The position numbers and the translations under genes were made by a program. DNA of 64,000 nt from SCUB01 sp041918675 (GTDB taxonomy: Bacteria; Pseudomonadota; Alphaproteobacteria; Rhizobiales; Xanthobacteraceae): positions 62,001-126,000 of the forward strand of contig JAYRVF010000013.1 in assembly GCA_041918675.1 (NCBI GenBank), in the 5' to 3' direction. Position 1 is the stretch's first letter; every line of letters starts with the position of its first letter. The notes beneath the pieces are model-generated. The model worked only from the letters and a program-made list of their open reading frames with translations. It ran no database searches and was not told the DNA's origin. Of the stretch, positions 46,054-54,100 are shown in pieces.

Positions 46054-47709
46054 TCACTCGGCCGGAGCCAGCGCCGCTTCACCCGCGGGTGAAGCCGCCT
46101 CGGCCGCGGTGATCGTCTTGTAAAGATTCCACGCCATGATCAGCGAGCCGATGACGAACAGCAAGCCACCGAGCGCGCGGATGACGTAGAAGGGATGCAT
46201 CGCCTCGACGGTTTCGATGAAGGAGTATTCAAGGAAGCCGAGCGAGGTATAGGCACGCCACATCAGGCCCTGCAGGATGCCCGACACCCACATCGCCGTG
46301 ATGTACAGCACGATGCCGATGGTCGCGACCCAGAAGTGCCAGTTCACGAGCTTGAGCGAATAGAGACCCTTCTTGTTCCACAGCCAGGGCACGAGGCAGT
46401 AGAGCGCGCCGAACGACACGAAGGCGACCCAGCCGAGCGCGCCGGAATGCACGTGGCCGACGGTCCAATCGGTGTAATGCGACAGCGCGTTGACGGACTT
46501 GATCGCCATCATCGGGCCTTCGAAGGTCGACATGCCGTAGAAGGCGACCGACACCACCATCATGCGCAGCACCGGGTCGGTACGCAGCTTGTCCCACGCT
46601 CCCGACAGGGTCATCAGGCCGTTGATCATGCCGCCCCAGGACGGCATCCACAGAATGATCGAGAAGGTCATCCCGAGCGTCTGCGTCCAATCCGGCAGCG
46701 CCGTGTAGTGCAGATGATGGGGACCCGCCCAGATGTAGAGGAAGATCAGCGACCAGAAGTGGATGATCGACAGGCGGTAGGAATAGACCGGCCGCTCGGC
46801 CCGCTTCGGCACGAAGTAATACATGATGCCGAGGAAGCCCGCGGTCAGGAAGAAGCCGACCGCGTTGTGGCCGTACCACCACTGCACCATCGCGTCCTGC
46901 ACGCCCGACCACAGGATGTAGGATTTCGGCGAGAACACCGAAACCGGGATCGTGGCGTTGTTGCCAAGATGCAGCACCGCGACGGTGATGATGAAGGCGA
47001 GATAGAACCAGTTGGCCACATAGATATGCGGCTCGCTCCGGCGCATCAGCGTGGCGAGGAAGACCAGCAGGAAGGCCACCCAGACGACGGTGAGCCAAAG
47101 ATCGGCGTACCATTCCGGCTCGGCGTATTCCTTGCTCTGCGTGATGCCGAGCAGATAGCCCGTGCCCGCCACGACGATGAACAGGTTGAAGCCGAGGATG
47201 ACGAACCACGGCGCGACGTAGCCGGCCAGGCGCGCCCGCGAGGTGCGCTGCACCACGTAGAACGCGGTCGCCAGCAGAACGTTGCCGCCGAAGGCGAAGA
47301 TCACCGCCGAGGTGTGCAGCGGACGCAGCCGCCCGAAGGTGATCCACGGAAGATCCAAGTTCAGCGCCGGAAACGCGAGTTCAAGCGCCGCGATCAGGCC
47401 GACGGTGAAGCCGGCGATGCCCCAGAAGACGGCCGCGATGGTCGCGAACTTGACCGGCCCGTAATTGTAGTTCGGCTTGCCGTCGATCATGAGCGCCGGC
47501 AGGCTTGCATCGCGCCGGGTGTAGTTGCGCAGAATCAGGAACACCGCCCCGACGCCGCCCAAGGCAAACACCAGCGCGTGAAACGCATAGGCCCCGGTGT
47601 AGGCATTCGCCGCCACCCAGAGCGAGAACACGGCGAACAGTGCGAAGACCAGCGCGGTCCCGCTTTCGCCAATCGTCAGTCGTTTTGTGGATGAGATGTT
47701 TTGCGCCAT
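46054..47709 (-). CDS. ccoN: cbb3-type cytochrome c oxidase catalytic subunit I (CcoN)
   Basis: CcoN holds heme b and the heme b3-CuB centre that reduces oxygen. The 551-residue protein has twelve predicted membrane segments. The histidine ligands are visible in LRPLHTSAVIFAFGGNVLLA, VQWWYGHNAVGFFLTAGFLG, AGPHHLHYTALPDWTQTL and DWTVGHVHSGALGWVAFVSF. The Tyr-His crosslink Tyr is probably in the WWYGHNAV region typical of C-type oxidases. It is the first gene of ccoNOQP and is preceded at about 90 bases by a perfect FNR/FixK box. Confidence 0.98.
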   Translation of the reverse strand: MAQNISSTKRLTIGESGTALVFALFAVFSLWVAANAYTGAYAFHALVFALGGVGAVFLILRNYTRRDASLPALMIDGKPNYNYGPVKFATIAAVFWGIAGFTVGLIAALELAFPALNLDLPWITFGRLRPLHTSAVIFAFGGNVLLATAFYVVQRTSRARLAGYVAPWFVILGFNLFIVVAGTGYLLGITQSKEYAEPEWYADLWLTVVWVAFLLVFLATLMRRSEPHIYVANWFYLAFIITVAVLHLGNNATIPVSVFSPKSYILWSGVQDAMVQWWYGHNAVGFFLTAGFLGIMYYFVPKRAERPVYSYRLSIIHFWSLIFLYIWAGPHHLHYTALPDWTQTLGMTFSIILWMPSWGGMINGLMTLSGAWDKLRTDPVLRMMVVSVAFYGMSTFEGPMMAIKSVNALSHYTDWTVGHVHSGALGWVAFVSFGALYCLVPWLWNKKGLYSLKLVNWHFWVATIGIVLYITAMWVSGILQGLMWRAYTSLGFLEYSFIETVEAMHPFYVIRALGGLLFVIGSLIMAWNLYKTITAAEAASPAGEAALAPAE

Positions 47710-47793
47710 TTCGCAGCCCCAGATATGGGCGCACGTCCGCGGAGAAGCCGCACGTGCACAGGTTCACATTCGTACGCGGGTATTCCAGGCGCT

Positions 47794-47807
47794 TTGATAC
47801 AAATCAA
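47794..47807. promoter_or_regulatory. FNR/FixK box before ccoN (TTGATACAAATCAA)
   Basis: The 14-base sequence matches the anaerobox consensus TTGAT-N4-ATCAA perfectly. Its centre lies about 92 bases upstream of the ccoN start, a distance compatible with a class II activator site about 40 bases from the transcription start. Confidence 0.9.
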
Positions 47808-47873
47808 TTGTCAAAAACGCCAAGGAAATCACTGATTCACGCGGGGAAGAACGAAGATGGCGCGGGACGATTT

Positions 47874-48596
47874 TCAGGCCGCGGCGAGGCGCTCCATCTT
47901 CTGAGAATCGAGCACGCGGACACCGTCGGGCACGATCAGGATCGTCTTTTCCTTGCCCAGGCGGCTGAAGGTGCGGCTGACCGTCTCGATCGTCAGTCCG
48001 AGGAAGTCGGCGATATCCTGCCGACTCATCGGCAGCGGCAGCGTCACCGTCTTGCCAGTCAGGCGCGACCAGCGGTCCCGCCAATTGACGAGAAAGGTCG
48101 CGACCTTTTCCTCCGCCGTGCGCCGGCCGAGCAGCACCATCTGGTCCTGGGCGAGGCTGAGCTCGTGGGTGGTGTATTCGTGAAGGCGCCGCAGGAAGTG
48201 CGGCTTGGCGTCGAGGAAATTCGCGAACTCGTCGCGTGAGAAGCGGCAGGCGTGGACGTGATCGACCGCATCGGCGCTAAAGCCGTAGCGCTCCGCCATC
48301 GCGAGCCCGAGGAAATCGCCGGGCAAGGCAAAGCCAACGATCTGCCTGCGCCCGTCGGGCAGGAGCTTGTACAGGCGAACGACGCCTTCGGTTAAATTGT
48401 AAACTGAATCAGCCGGTTGATCCTGCGCGAACAGCGCCGCGCGCGGCTCGAAGGAGACTTTCTGGGTCAGCGCGTCGAGCTCGCGCAGTTCGTCATTTTC
48501 CAGAGACGAGCAGATGCTGATATTGCGCACGCCGCATTCGGAGCAGACTTCCCTGCCGTGGTGGCAAAAGCTTCCGATGATCTGCGGAGTTGACAC
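47874..48596 (-). CDS. fnrN: FNR-type oxygen-sensing regulator (FnrN-like)
   Basis: The 240-residue Crp/Fnr protein has N-terminal cysteines C11, C18, C21 and C29 (C-x2-C-x7-C for the last three) and an internal C117, the pattern that binds an oxygen-labile 4Fe-4S cluster in FnrN-type proteins. The effector-like barrel includes VYNLTEGVVRLYKLLPDGRR. The helix-turn-helix SRQDIADFLGLTIETVSRTF carries E-x2-S-R, which reads TTGAT half sites. It is encoded directly upstream of ccoN in the same direction and has its own FNR-like box 46 bases before its start, so autoregulation and activation of the cbb3 genes are likely. Confidence 0.93.
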   Translation of the reverse strand: MSTPQIIGSFCHHGREVCSECGVRNISICSSLENDELRELDALTQKVSFEPRAALFAQDQPADSVYNLTEGVVRLYKLLPDGRRQIVGFALPGDFLGLAMAERYGFSADAVDHVHACRFSRDEFANFLDAKPHFLRRLHEYTTHELSLAQDQMVLLGRRTAEEKVATFLVNWRDRWSRLTGKTVTLPLPMSRQDIADFLGLTIETVSRTFSRLGKEKTILIVPDGVRVLDSQKMERLAAA

Positions 48597-48635
48597 CAGC
48601 GAAGCTCCCGAAGGCCGGCGGCGCTCACGGCCATG

Positions 48636-48649
48636 TTGATCTATATCAT
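48636..48649. promoter_or_regulatory. FNR-like box before fnrN (TTGATCTATATCAT)
   Basis: It matches TTGAT-N4-ATCAA at nine of ten fixed positions. The centre lies about 46 bases from the fnrN start codon. The position suggests autoregulation, either activating or repressing. Confidence 0.75.
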
Positions 48650-48854
48650 TTCACGGATTGGTGACACCAATAAATTTGCAGCCTACTCGCAACAGGCGTG
48701 CGATGCGGCATGGACGATTCACAACCTTCCCAGACTTGAAAGCTAATAAATATCTGACTTTTCAAATGCTTGTAATACATGCCCAGGTGAGCACGCAAAC
48801 CGGACATCTCGCAACCGGCAGGATTTTTCGCGCTGCGGCGATGAGGAAGCTTCA

Positions 48855-48868
48855 TTGACCTGTCTCAA
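48855..48868. promoter_or_regulatory. Possible FNR/FixK-like site TTGACCTGTCTCAA
   Basis: It matches the relaxed consensus TTGA[T/C]-N4-[A/G]TCAA at nine of ten positions. It ends about 36 bases before the proposed start of the hypothetical gene at 48905. This close spacing makes it uncertain. Confidence 0.4.
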
Positions 48869-48904
48869 TGTCGGATCATCGCCCTCTCATCATTTTTTTC
48901 AGCG

Positions 48905-49381
48905 ATGACACCCGCGCGCACGACCACATCCGCGATATTCCAGGAGAGGCTTCTCGACAGCCGGCATGCGCGGCTAGCCTATCCTCTCGTTCGCCATGTG
49001 AAGCCGGCGATGCCGATCACCGAATGGATCGCCTTCGTGCGCCGATGGAGCCGGCTTTCGCCCAAGAAGGGCGGCATCATGACGCTCAACGATCGTCGCG
49101 GCTATCTCCACGCGCTCTTCACCTACCGCGTCGAGCAGAACCTGCGGTTCGGCTGCTTCGTGCGCATCACCGACGTCATCGTCGGGCATCTGCCCGGCGA
49201 GACGCTCAACCGGTCGATCATGGAATGCGCCGATCGCCTGGCCGAACGCATCGGCTGCAGCACGATCGTCATCGAGCCGGCGCACGAGGCGGCGCATGCG
49301 CGGATGCTGTCGGCGGCCGAGATACATCCCTTCGGATTCCTGCGCGGCAACGAACGGCGCAGGTTCGTGAGCCGCCACTGA
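48905..49381 (+). CDS. Hypothetical protein, possibly acetyltransferase-like
   Basis: The 158-residue product is not one I recognise. After a basic N terminus it contains IMTLNDRRGYLHALFTYRVE, RFGCFVRITDVIVGHLPGET and CADRLAERIGCSTIVIEPAH, alternating strands and a helix in a way that recalls a reduced GNAT fold with its acetyl-CoA loop missing or altered. There is no membrane segment. The start at 48905 has no strong ribosome site; internal starts such as MTLNDRRG (about residue 59) are possible. It is divergent from fnrN and has an FNR-like site just upstream, so low-oxygen control is conceivable. Confidence 0.6.
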   Translation: MTPARTTTSAIFQERLLDSRHARLAYPLVRHVKPAMPITEWIAFVRRWSRLSPKKGGIMTLNDRRGYLHALFTYRVEQNLRFGCFVRITDVIVGHLPGETLNRSIMECADRLAERIGCSTIVIEPAHEAAHARMLSAAEIHPFGFLRGNERRRFVSRH

Positions 49382-49512
49382 CCACCGGCCGACGGCCCGG
49401 CCGTCGATTTGCCGCGCGTGTCAGCTTGCGCGGCGTCTTGCATGTCGCGGCGAATTGAATTCACCTTCACCTCCGTGGAATTCGAGGAACAGGCGCGGTT
49501 CGCGCGCCGGGA

Positions 49513-50622
49513 ATGGACGTGGCCATGGAAAGGGTCGAATGCGTCGTCATCGGAGCCGGCGTGATCGGTCTCGCCGTCGCGCGGGCATTGGCGCGCGAGG
49601 GCCGCGAGGTCCTGCTCATCGAATCGGAAGGCGCGATCGGATCGGGAATATCCTCGCGCAACAGCGAGGTGATTCACGCCGGAATCTATTACGCGCCCGG
49701 CGGCCTGATGGCGCGGCTTTGCGTAGCCGGCCGCGCCCGCCTCTATTCCTATTGTCAGGAGCGCGGGATCGCGCACCGGCGCTGCGGCAAGATGATCGTG
49801 GCGACCGACGCCGACGAGGCCGCGCGGCTCGCCGCGATCAAGGAGCGCGCGCGGGCCAATGGCGTGGCCGACCTCGAACTTCTCTCCGGGACCGAGGCCC
49901 GCGCGATCGAGCCCGCGCTCAATGCCATCGCCGCGCTGCTGTCGCCCTCGACCGGTATCCTCGACAGCCACGGCTACATGCGGGCGCTGTGGGCGGACGC
50001 CGAAACCGCGGGCGCGGTCCTGGCGCTGCGTTCGCCTTTCCTGCGCGCGAGCCTCGAACCGGACGGCTTCGCCATCGACGTCGGCGGGGCCGAGCCGATG
50101 CGGCTCGGCTGCCGCCTGCTCGTCAACGCGGCGGGACTTGGCGCGATCGCGGCCGCGCGCGCGATCGCGGGCCTGCCGGAGGGAACCGTCCCGCGCCCCT
50201 ATTACGCCAAGGGCAATTACTTCGCCTGCCTCGCGCGGCAGCCGTTCAGTCGCCTGATCTATCCGGTTCCCGTCCCCGGCGGCCTTGGCGTGCATCTGAC
50301 ACTCGACCTCGCCGGTCAGGCCCGCTTCGGTCCCGATGTCGAATGGATCGAGACGCCCGATTATGCGGTCGATCCGCGCCGCGCCGAGCGTTTCTATCCC
50401 GCGATCCGGCGCTATTGGCCCGACTTGCCGGACGGCGCGCTCGCGCCGGCCTTCGCCGGCGTCCGGCCGAAGATCGTGCCGCCCGAGACCGCCACGCAGG
50501 ATTTCTCAATTCTCGGGCCGCGCGACCACGGCGTCGCCGGGCTGGTCAATCTCTTCGGCATCGAGTCGCCGGGCCTGACCGCCTCGCTCGCCATCGCCGA
50601 CCACGTGCGTGCGCTAATCTGA
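49513..50622 (+). CDS. FAD-dependent oxidoreductase, L-2-hydroxyglutarate dehydrogenase-like
   Basis: The 369-residue DAAO-family flavoprotein has the dinucleotide fold VVIGAGVIGLAVARALAREG, and SGISSRNSEVIHAGIYYAPG, a stretch characteristic of L-2-hydroxyglutarate dehydrogenase/oxidase proteins (LhgO/L2HGDH). CGKMIVATDADEAARLAAIK, SPSTGILDSHGYMRALWADA and the C-terminal GLVNLFGIESPGLTASLAIA also fit. It would oxidise L-2-hydroxyglutarate or a related 2-hydroxy acid with quinone or oxygen as acceptor. ATG 49513 or the ATG 12 bases later can serve as start. It seems to be a single-gene unit closed by a bidirectional terminator. Confidence 0.85.
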   Translation: MDVAMERVECVVIGAGVIGLAVARALAREGREVLLIESEGAIGSGISSRNSEVIHAGIYYAPGGLMARLCVAGRARLYSYCQERGIAHRRCGKMIVATDADEAARLAAIKERARANGVADLELLSGTEARAIEPALNAIAALLSPSTGILDSHGYMRALWADAETAGAVLALRSPFLRASLEPDGFAIDVGGAEPMRLGCRLLVNAAGLGAIAAARAIAGLPEGTVPRPYYAKGNYFACLARQPFSRLIYPVPVPGGLGVHLTLDLAGQARFGPDVEWIETPDYAVDPRRAERFYPAIRRYWPDLPDGALAPAFAGVRPKIVPPETATQDFSILGPRDHGVAGLVNLFGIESPGLTASLAIADHVRALI

Positions 50623-50673
50623 TCAACCCTCGCGCGTTCGCGGCTTCTCGAATTCGACGGGGCCTCCCAACGA

Positions 50674-50720
50674 AAAAACCTCACCCTGAACGGCGAAACG
50701 CCGCCAGCGTGAGGTTTTTG
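50674..50720. terminator. Bidirectional terminator between convergent genes
   Basis: AAAAACCTCAC pairs with GTGAGGTTTTT (about 50674-50684 with 50709-50719) around a loop containing a second small hairpin (CGGCG with CGCCG). The A-run and T-run on either side allow it to end both the plus-strand flavoprotein gene and the minus-strand DUF465 gene. Confidence 0.85.
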
Positions 50721-50756
50721 CTCAACTCGCCTCGCCCGTCGGGCGAACAAATCTGA

Positions 50757-50933
50757 TCAATGGACGGATTGCGCCCGCAACCGTTCGATTTCGTCCTTCA
50801 CTTGCAGTTTGCGGCGCTTGAGTTCGGCAATCTGGAGGTCATCGACGGAGGGATGCATGAGCGCCTCGTGCAGCTCGTTTTCGAGGCTTTCGTGCTTCCG
50901 CTCCAGTTCCGCAAGATGAGCCTGAATCGCCAT
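50757..50933 (-). CDS. DUF465 (YdcH-like) small protein
   Basis: The 58-residue helical protein reads MAIQAHLAELERKHESLENE, then LHEALMHPSVDDLQIAELKR and RKLQVKDEIERLR. The pattern L-x3-H-x2-L-x2-E-I/L then LKRRKLQLKDEI is the DUF465/YdcH signature, a two-helix coiled coil of unknown function. ATG 50933 is preferred to a start 14 residues earlier that adds a Cys-rich stretch. A second DUF465 gene lies 180 bases away on the other strand. Confidence 0.9.
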   Translation of the reverse strand: MAIQAHLAELERKHESLENELHEALMHPSVDDLQIAELKRRKLQVKDEIERLRAQSVH

Positions 50934-51110
50934 AGGAAAGGTCTCCTTGATCGGATTGCAACAGCACGATGACATTCTACATCAGCCGCGTCGGCTGTCG
51001 ATGGTCGGCGATCAAGGGGCGGTCGCGATTTAACGCATATCGTTACGGACCGCCTTTTCCGGAAGCTTGCCGACCGCCGGCCAAAGGATAATACTAATTG
51101 TTTCCTAACC

Positions 51111-51374
51111 ATGGCCGGCCGCGATGGCGGACGCCAATTCGACCAAGCAGATCCGATGGTTGAGGCAAGCGACGGTTCCCAGGACCAGGCGTTGCGCGCC
51201 GAACTCGCGCGCCTGTTGCAGGAGCATCGCGATCTCGACGCCGCGATCGCGGCGCTGCAATCATCGCCGGGCGTCGACATCCTCCAGCTTCAGCGGCTCA
51301 AGAAGCGCAAGCTTCAACTGCGCGACCGCATCGTCTTCGTCGAAGACCAGATCACGCCCGACATCATCGCCTGA
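51111..51374 (+). CDS. DUF465 small protein, second copy
   Basis: The product has up to 87 residues. ALRAELARLLQEHRDLDAAI, SSPGVDILQLQRLKKRKLQL and RDRIVFVEDQITPDIIA fit DUF465. The ending I-x-P-D-I-I-A is typical of a rhizobial subgroup distinct from the shorter YdcH copy next door. ATG 51111 has no clear ribosome site; ATG 51156 would give 72 residues starting MVEASDGSQD and is equally likely. Function unknown; it is divergent from the other DUF465 gene, so they may share a regulatory region. Confidence 0.85.
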   Translation: MAGRDGGRQFDQADPMVEASDGSQDQALRAELARLLQEHRDLDAAIAALQSSPGVDILQLQRLKKRKLQLRDRIVFVEDQITPDIIA

Positions 51375-51433
51375 GGGGCCGAACGCCCGCGCGCCGGTTC
51401 GCGCGCGGGGGATGTCGCCGCGCCCGCCGGGCC

Positions 51434-52099
51434 TCAGCGCCGCGCGCGCGCCTTGGCCTCGTACATCGCCCGGTCGGCCCGCTCGATCGCGTCAGCGGGC
51501 TCGTCGTTTGTCCGGATCGAGGTGAGACCGAATGACGCGGAGACCGAGATCGGCTGGTCGCGGAACCTGATCTTGAGGGTGGTGATCGCCCGCGCGAGGA
51601 TTTCGGCCTTGGCCTCGGCATCCGCCTCGGTGAGATTCCACAGGATGATCCCGAACTCGTCGCCGCCGAGCCGACCGACGAGATCGGACACGCGGACATG
51701 GCTGGCGAGCACGCGCGCGACCGCGGTCAGCACCGCGTCGCCGGCCGCGTGCCCGAAGCGATCATTGACCGGCTTGAGCCTGTCGACATCGCAATAGACG
51801 AGCGCGGCGGTGGCGCCGTAGCGCTGGACATAGGCGATCGAGCGACGCAGCTCGCGCTCGAAACCCCGCCGGTTGAGGACGCCGAGCAGCGCGTCGGTAT
51901 CCGCGCTCGCCTCCAGATCGGCGATGCGCCGACGCGCGGCGCGCAGTCGCGCCCGCAGCGCGACGATCTTCTCGGCGAGTTCGTCCGCGCGCGCGTTCCG
52001 GCCGGATTTAACGCCGGCCAACCGTCCGCGCTTGGCGACCGCCGGCACGCGGGCTCGCGCGCCCGGTCCGCCCCGGTTCGACGGCATTCGTTTCGCCAT
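51434..52099 (-). CDS. Diguanylate cyclase (GGDEF domain protein)
   Basis: The 221-residue protein has a basic N terminus and a short coiled coil (about 40-65) before a complete GGDEF domain. LLGVLNRRGFERELRRSI, DVDRLKPVNDRFGHAAGDAV and RLGGDEFGIILW show an intact active site for making cyclic di-GMP. RVSD five residues before GGDEF is the inhibitory I-site. No sensory or membrane domain is present. ATG 52099 follows GGCGGGAA; a GTG 21 bases upstream is possible. It is divergent from purE. Confidence 0.92.
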   Translation of the reverse strand: MAKRMPSNRGGPGARARVPAVAKRGRLAGVKSGRNARADELAEKIVALRARLRAARRRIADLEASADTDALLGVLNRRGFERELRRSIAYVQRYGATAALVYCDVDRLKPVNDRFGHAAGDAVLTAVARVLASHVRVSDLVGRLGGDEFGIILWNLTEADAEAKAEILARAITTLKIRFRDQPISVSASFGLTSIRTNDEPADAIERADRAMYEAKARARR

Positions 52100-52220
52100 G
52101 CGTTTCCCGCCGATCTTCACCCTATAACCATAGCCGAGTCGGAAATGCTTGCCAGTGCGGGGTCGGACCCTATAATCCGCGCTTTCTTTTTGGGGCCTGG
52201 CCCCGGGCGGTCATTCACGC

Positions 52221-52715
52221 ATGGGCAGCGCGCCGGTCGCGATCATCATGGGCAGCCAGTCCGATTGGGACACGATGCGCCATGCCGCCGAGACGCTCGC
52301 CGCGCTCGGCATCGGCCATGAGGCGCGCATCGTCTCGGCCCACCGCACGCCCGAGCGGATGGTCGCCTTCGCCAAGAGCGCGAAATCCAAGGGGTTCAAG
52401 GTCATCATCGCGGGAGCGGGCGGCGCCGCGCATCTGCCCGGCATGACCGCCTCGCTGACCGAACTGCCGGTGTTCGGCGTGCCGGTCGAATCCAAGGCCC
52501 TGTCCGGCGTCGATTCGCTTCATTCGATCGTGCAAATGCCGGCCGGCATTCCCGTCGGCACCTTGGCGATCGGCAAGGCGGGCGCGATCAACGCCGCGCT
52601 GCTGGCGGCGAGCGTGCTCGCGCTAAGCGACGAGGTCGTCGCGGCGCGGCTTTCGGCCTGGCGCAAGCACCAGACCGACGCGGTGGCCGAACGGCCGACC
52701 GATACTCCGGCCTGA
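52221..52715 (+). CDS. purE: 5-(carboxyamino)imidazole ribonucleotide mutase
   Basis: PurE moves the carboxyl group of N5-CAIR to give CAIR in purine synthesis. The 164-residue protein has IIMGSQSDWDTMRHAAETLA, ARIVSAHRTPERMVAFAKSA, IIAGAGGAAHLPGMTASLTE and GVPVESKALSGVDSLHSIVQ, all class I PurE signatures. It is followed 13 bases later by purK, the usual partner, in one operon. Length normal. Confidence 0.98.
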   Translation: MGSAPVAIIMGSQSDWDTMRHAAETLAALGIGHEARIVSAHRTPERMVAFAKSAKSKGFKVIIAGAGGAAHLPGMTASLTELPVFGVPVESKALSGVDSLHSIVQMPAGIPVGTLAIGKAGAINAALLAASVLALSDEVVAARLSAWRKHQTDAVAERPTDTPA

Positions 52716-52728
52716 CCGTCGACGCGCG

Positions 52729-53808
52729 ATGCTGCCATCCGGCTCGACCATCGGGATTCTGGGCGGCGGCCAATTGGGCCGCATGCTGGCGCTGGCGGCC
52801 GCGCGCCTCGGCTTCCGCTGCCATGTCTACGCGCCCGAATCCGATTCGCCGGCCTTCGACGTCGTGCGCCGTTCGACATGCGCCGCCTATGACGACCACG
52901 CCGCGCTCGCCCGCTTCGCCGACACTGTCGACGTCATCACCTACGAATTCGAGAACGTGCCGGCGGAAGCGGCGAGCTTCCTTGCCGCGCGGCGCCCGGT
53001 GCGGCCCGATCCGCGCGTCCTGGAAACGACGCAGGACCGGCTGGTGGAGAAGGACTTCATCGCCCGGCTCGGCATCGCGACCGCGCGCTACGCGGCGGTG
53101 TCGGACGAGGCTTCTCTCGCCGACGCCGTGCGCGCGCTCGGGCGGCCCTGCGTGCTCAAGACGCGCCGGCTCGGCTATGACGGCAAGGGTCAGGCCCTGA
53201 TCCGCGCGGACACCGATCTTGGCGCGGCCTGGCGCGCGGTTGGCGCGCATCCGGCGATCCTGGAGGAATTCATCGGTTTCGAGCGCGAGGTCTCGGTGAT
53301 CGCGGCCCATGGCGGCGACGGCCGCACCGAATGCTTCGACGTGACCGAGAACGAGCACCGCGACCACATTCTCAAGATGTCGCGGGCGCCCGCCGCGATC
53401 GATCCGGGCCTTGCCGCAGAGGCCCGCGCCATCGCCGCGCGGATCGGCGACGCCCTCGATTATGTCGGCGTCTTCGCCGTCGAGATGTTCGTGACGGCGG
53501 AAAGCGCCGCCCCGTCCCTGCTCGTCAACGAGATCGCGCCGCGCGTTCACAATTCCGGCCACTGGACGCTCGACGGCTGCTCGGTCTCGCAATTCGAGCA
53601 GCATATCCGCGCGATCGCGGGCTGGCCGCTGGCCCCGCCGCGCCGGCACGGCCGCGCCGCCATGATCAACCTGCTCGGCGATGAGATCGCGACGATCGCC
53701 ACATGGCTGACCGTTCCCGGCGCGACGGTGCATCATTACGGCAAGGCGCAGGCCCGGCCCGGCCGCAAGATGGGCCATGTCACGGTGATTACGCCCGAGG
53801 AGACCTGA
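52729..53808 (+). CDS. purK: 5-(carboxyamino)imidazole ribonucleotide synthase
   Basis: PurK carboxylates AIR with ATP and bicarbonate to N5-CAIR, the substrate of PurE. The 359-residue ATP-grasp protein starts with TIGILGGGQLGRMLALAAAR and has TYEFENVPAEAA, LKTRRLGYDGKGQALI, ILEEFIGFEREVSVIAAH and the metal-binding LLVNEIAPRVHNSGHWTLDG. Length and motif order are normal. It is coupled to purE and is followed by a 16-base tandem repeat array. Confidence 0.98.
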   Translation: MLPSGSTIGILGGGQLGRMLALAAARLGFRCHVYAPESDSPAFDVVRRSTCAAYDDHAALARFADTVDVITYEFENVPAEAASFLAARRPVRPDPRVLETTQDRLVEKDFIARLGIATARYAAVSDEASLADAVRALGRPCVLKTRRLGYDGKGQALIRADTDLGAAWRAVGAHPAILEEFIGFEREVSVIAAHGGDGRTECFDVTENEHRDHILKMSRAPAAIDPGLAAEARAIAARIGDALDYVGVFAVEMFVTAESAAPSLLVNEIAPRVHNSGHWTLDGCSVSQFEQHIRAIAGWPLAPPRRHGRAAMINLLGDEIATIATWLTVPGATVHHYGKAQARPGRKMGHVTVITPEET

Positions 53809-53837
53809 CACGCCGGCGGGGCAACCCCGACGCCGAC

Positions 53838-53917
53838 GAGCCGCAAGTCCTTCGAGCCGCAAGTCCTTCGAGCCGCAAGTCCTTCGCAGCCAACGTCCTT
53901 CGCAGCCAAAGGCCCTC
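53838..53917. repeat. Tandem array of five 16-base units (GAGCCGCAAGTCCTTC)
   Basis: The first three units (53838-53885) are identical, and units four and five (53886-53917) have diverged to GCAGCCAACGTCCTTC and GCAGCCAAAGGCCCTC. A sixth partial unit follows. The array lies between purK and rpsU, in what may be the rpsU leader. Confidence 0.92.
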
Positions 53918-54100
53918 GAACCGCGAGGCGTGCCCAAGCCGAAAGACCCCGAAACCAAAGGCGCGCGAGCCCCGCAGCGCGGTGGACATTCACAAATCGA
54001 TCTGGTAAACGGGCGCCTTCGACGCGGACCGTGCCCGGCTCCCGGGTGTTCGGCGCGTCCAGCATTCCCAGTCGAACTTTCTTTCAAGAGAGGATGCCGC

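Larger units (their letters stand above)
48597..48904. other. Divergent AT-richer intergenic region between fnrN and the next gene
   Basis: About 300 bases carry no supported gene. The stretch is noticeably AT-richer than its surroundings. It holds an FNR-like box for fnrN (48636-48649) and a second FNR-like sequence (48855-48868) near the plus-strand hypothetical gene. Confidence 0.6.

Noticed and set aside
53838..53917. CRISPR array
   Set aside because: The 16-base units are directly tandem with no spacers, and no cas gene is present.
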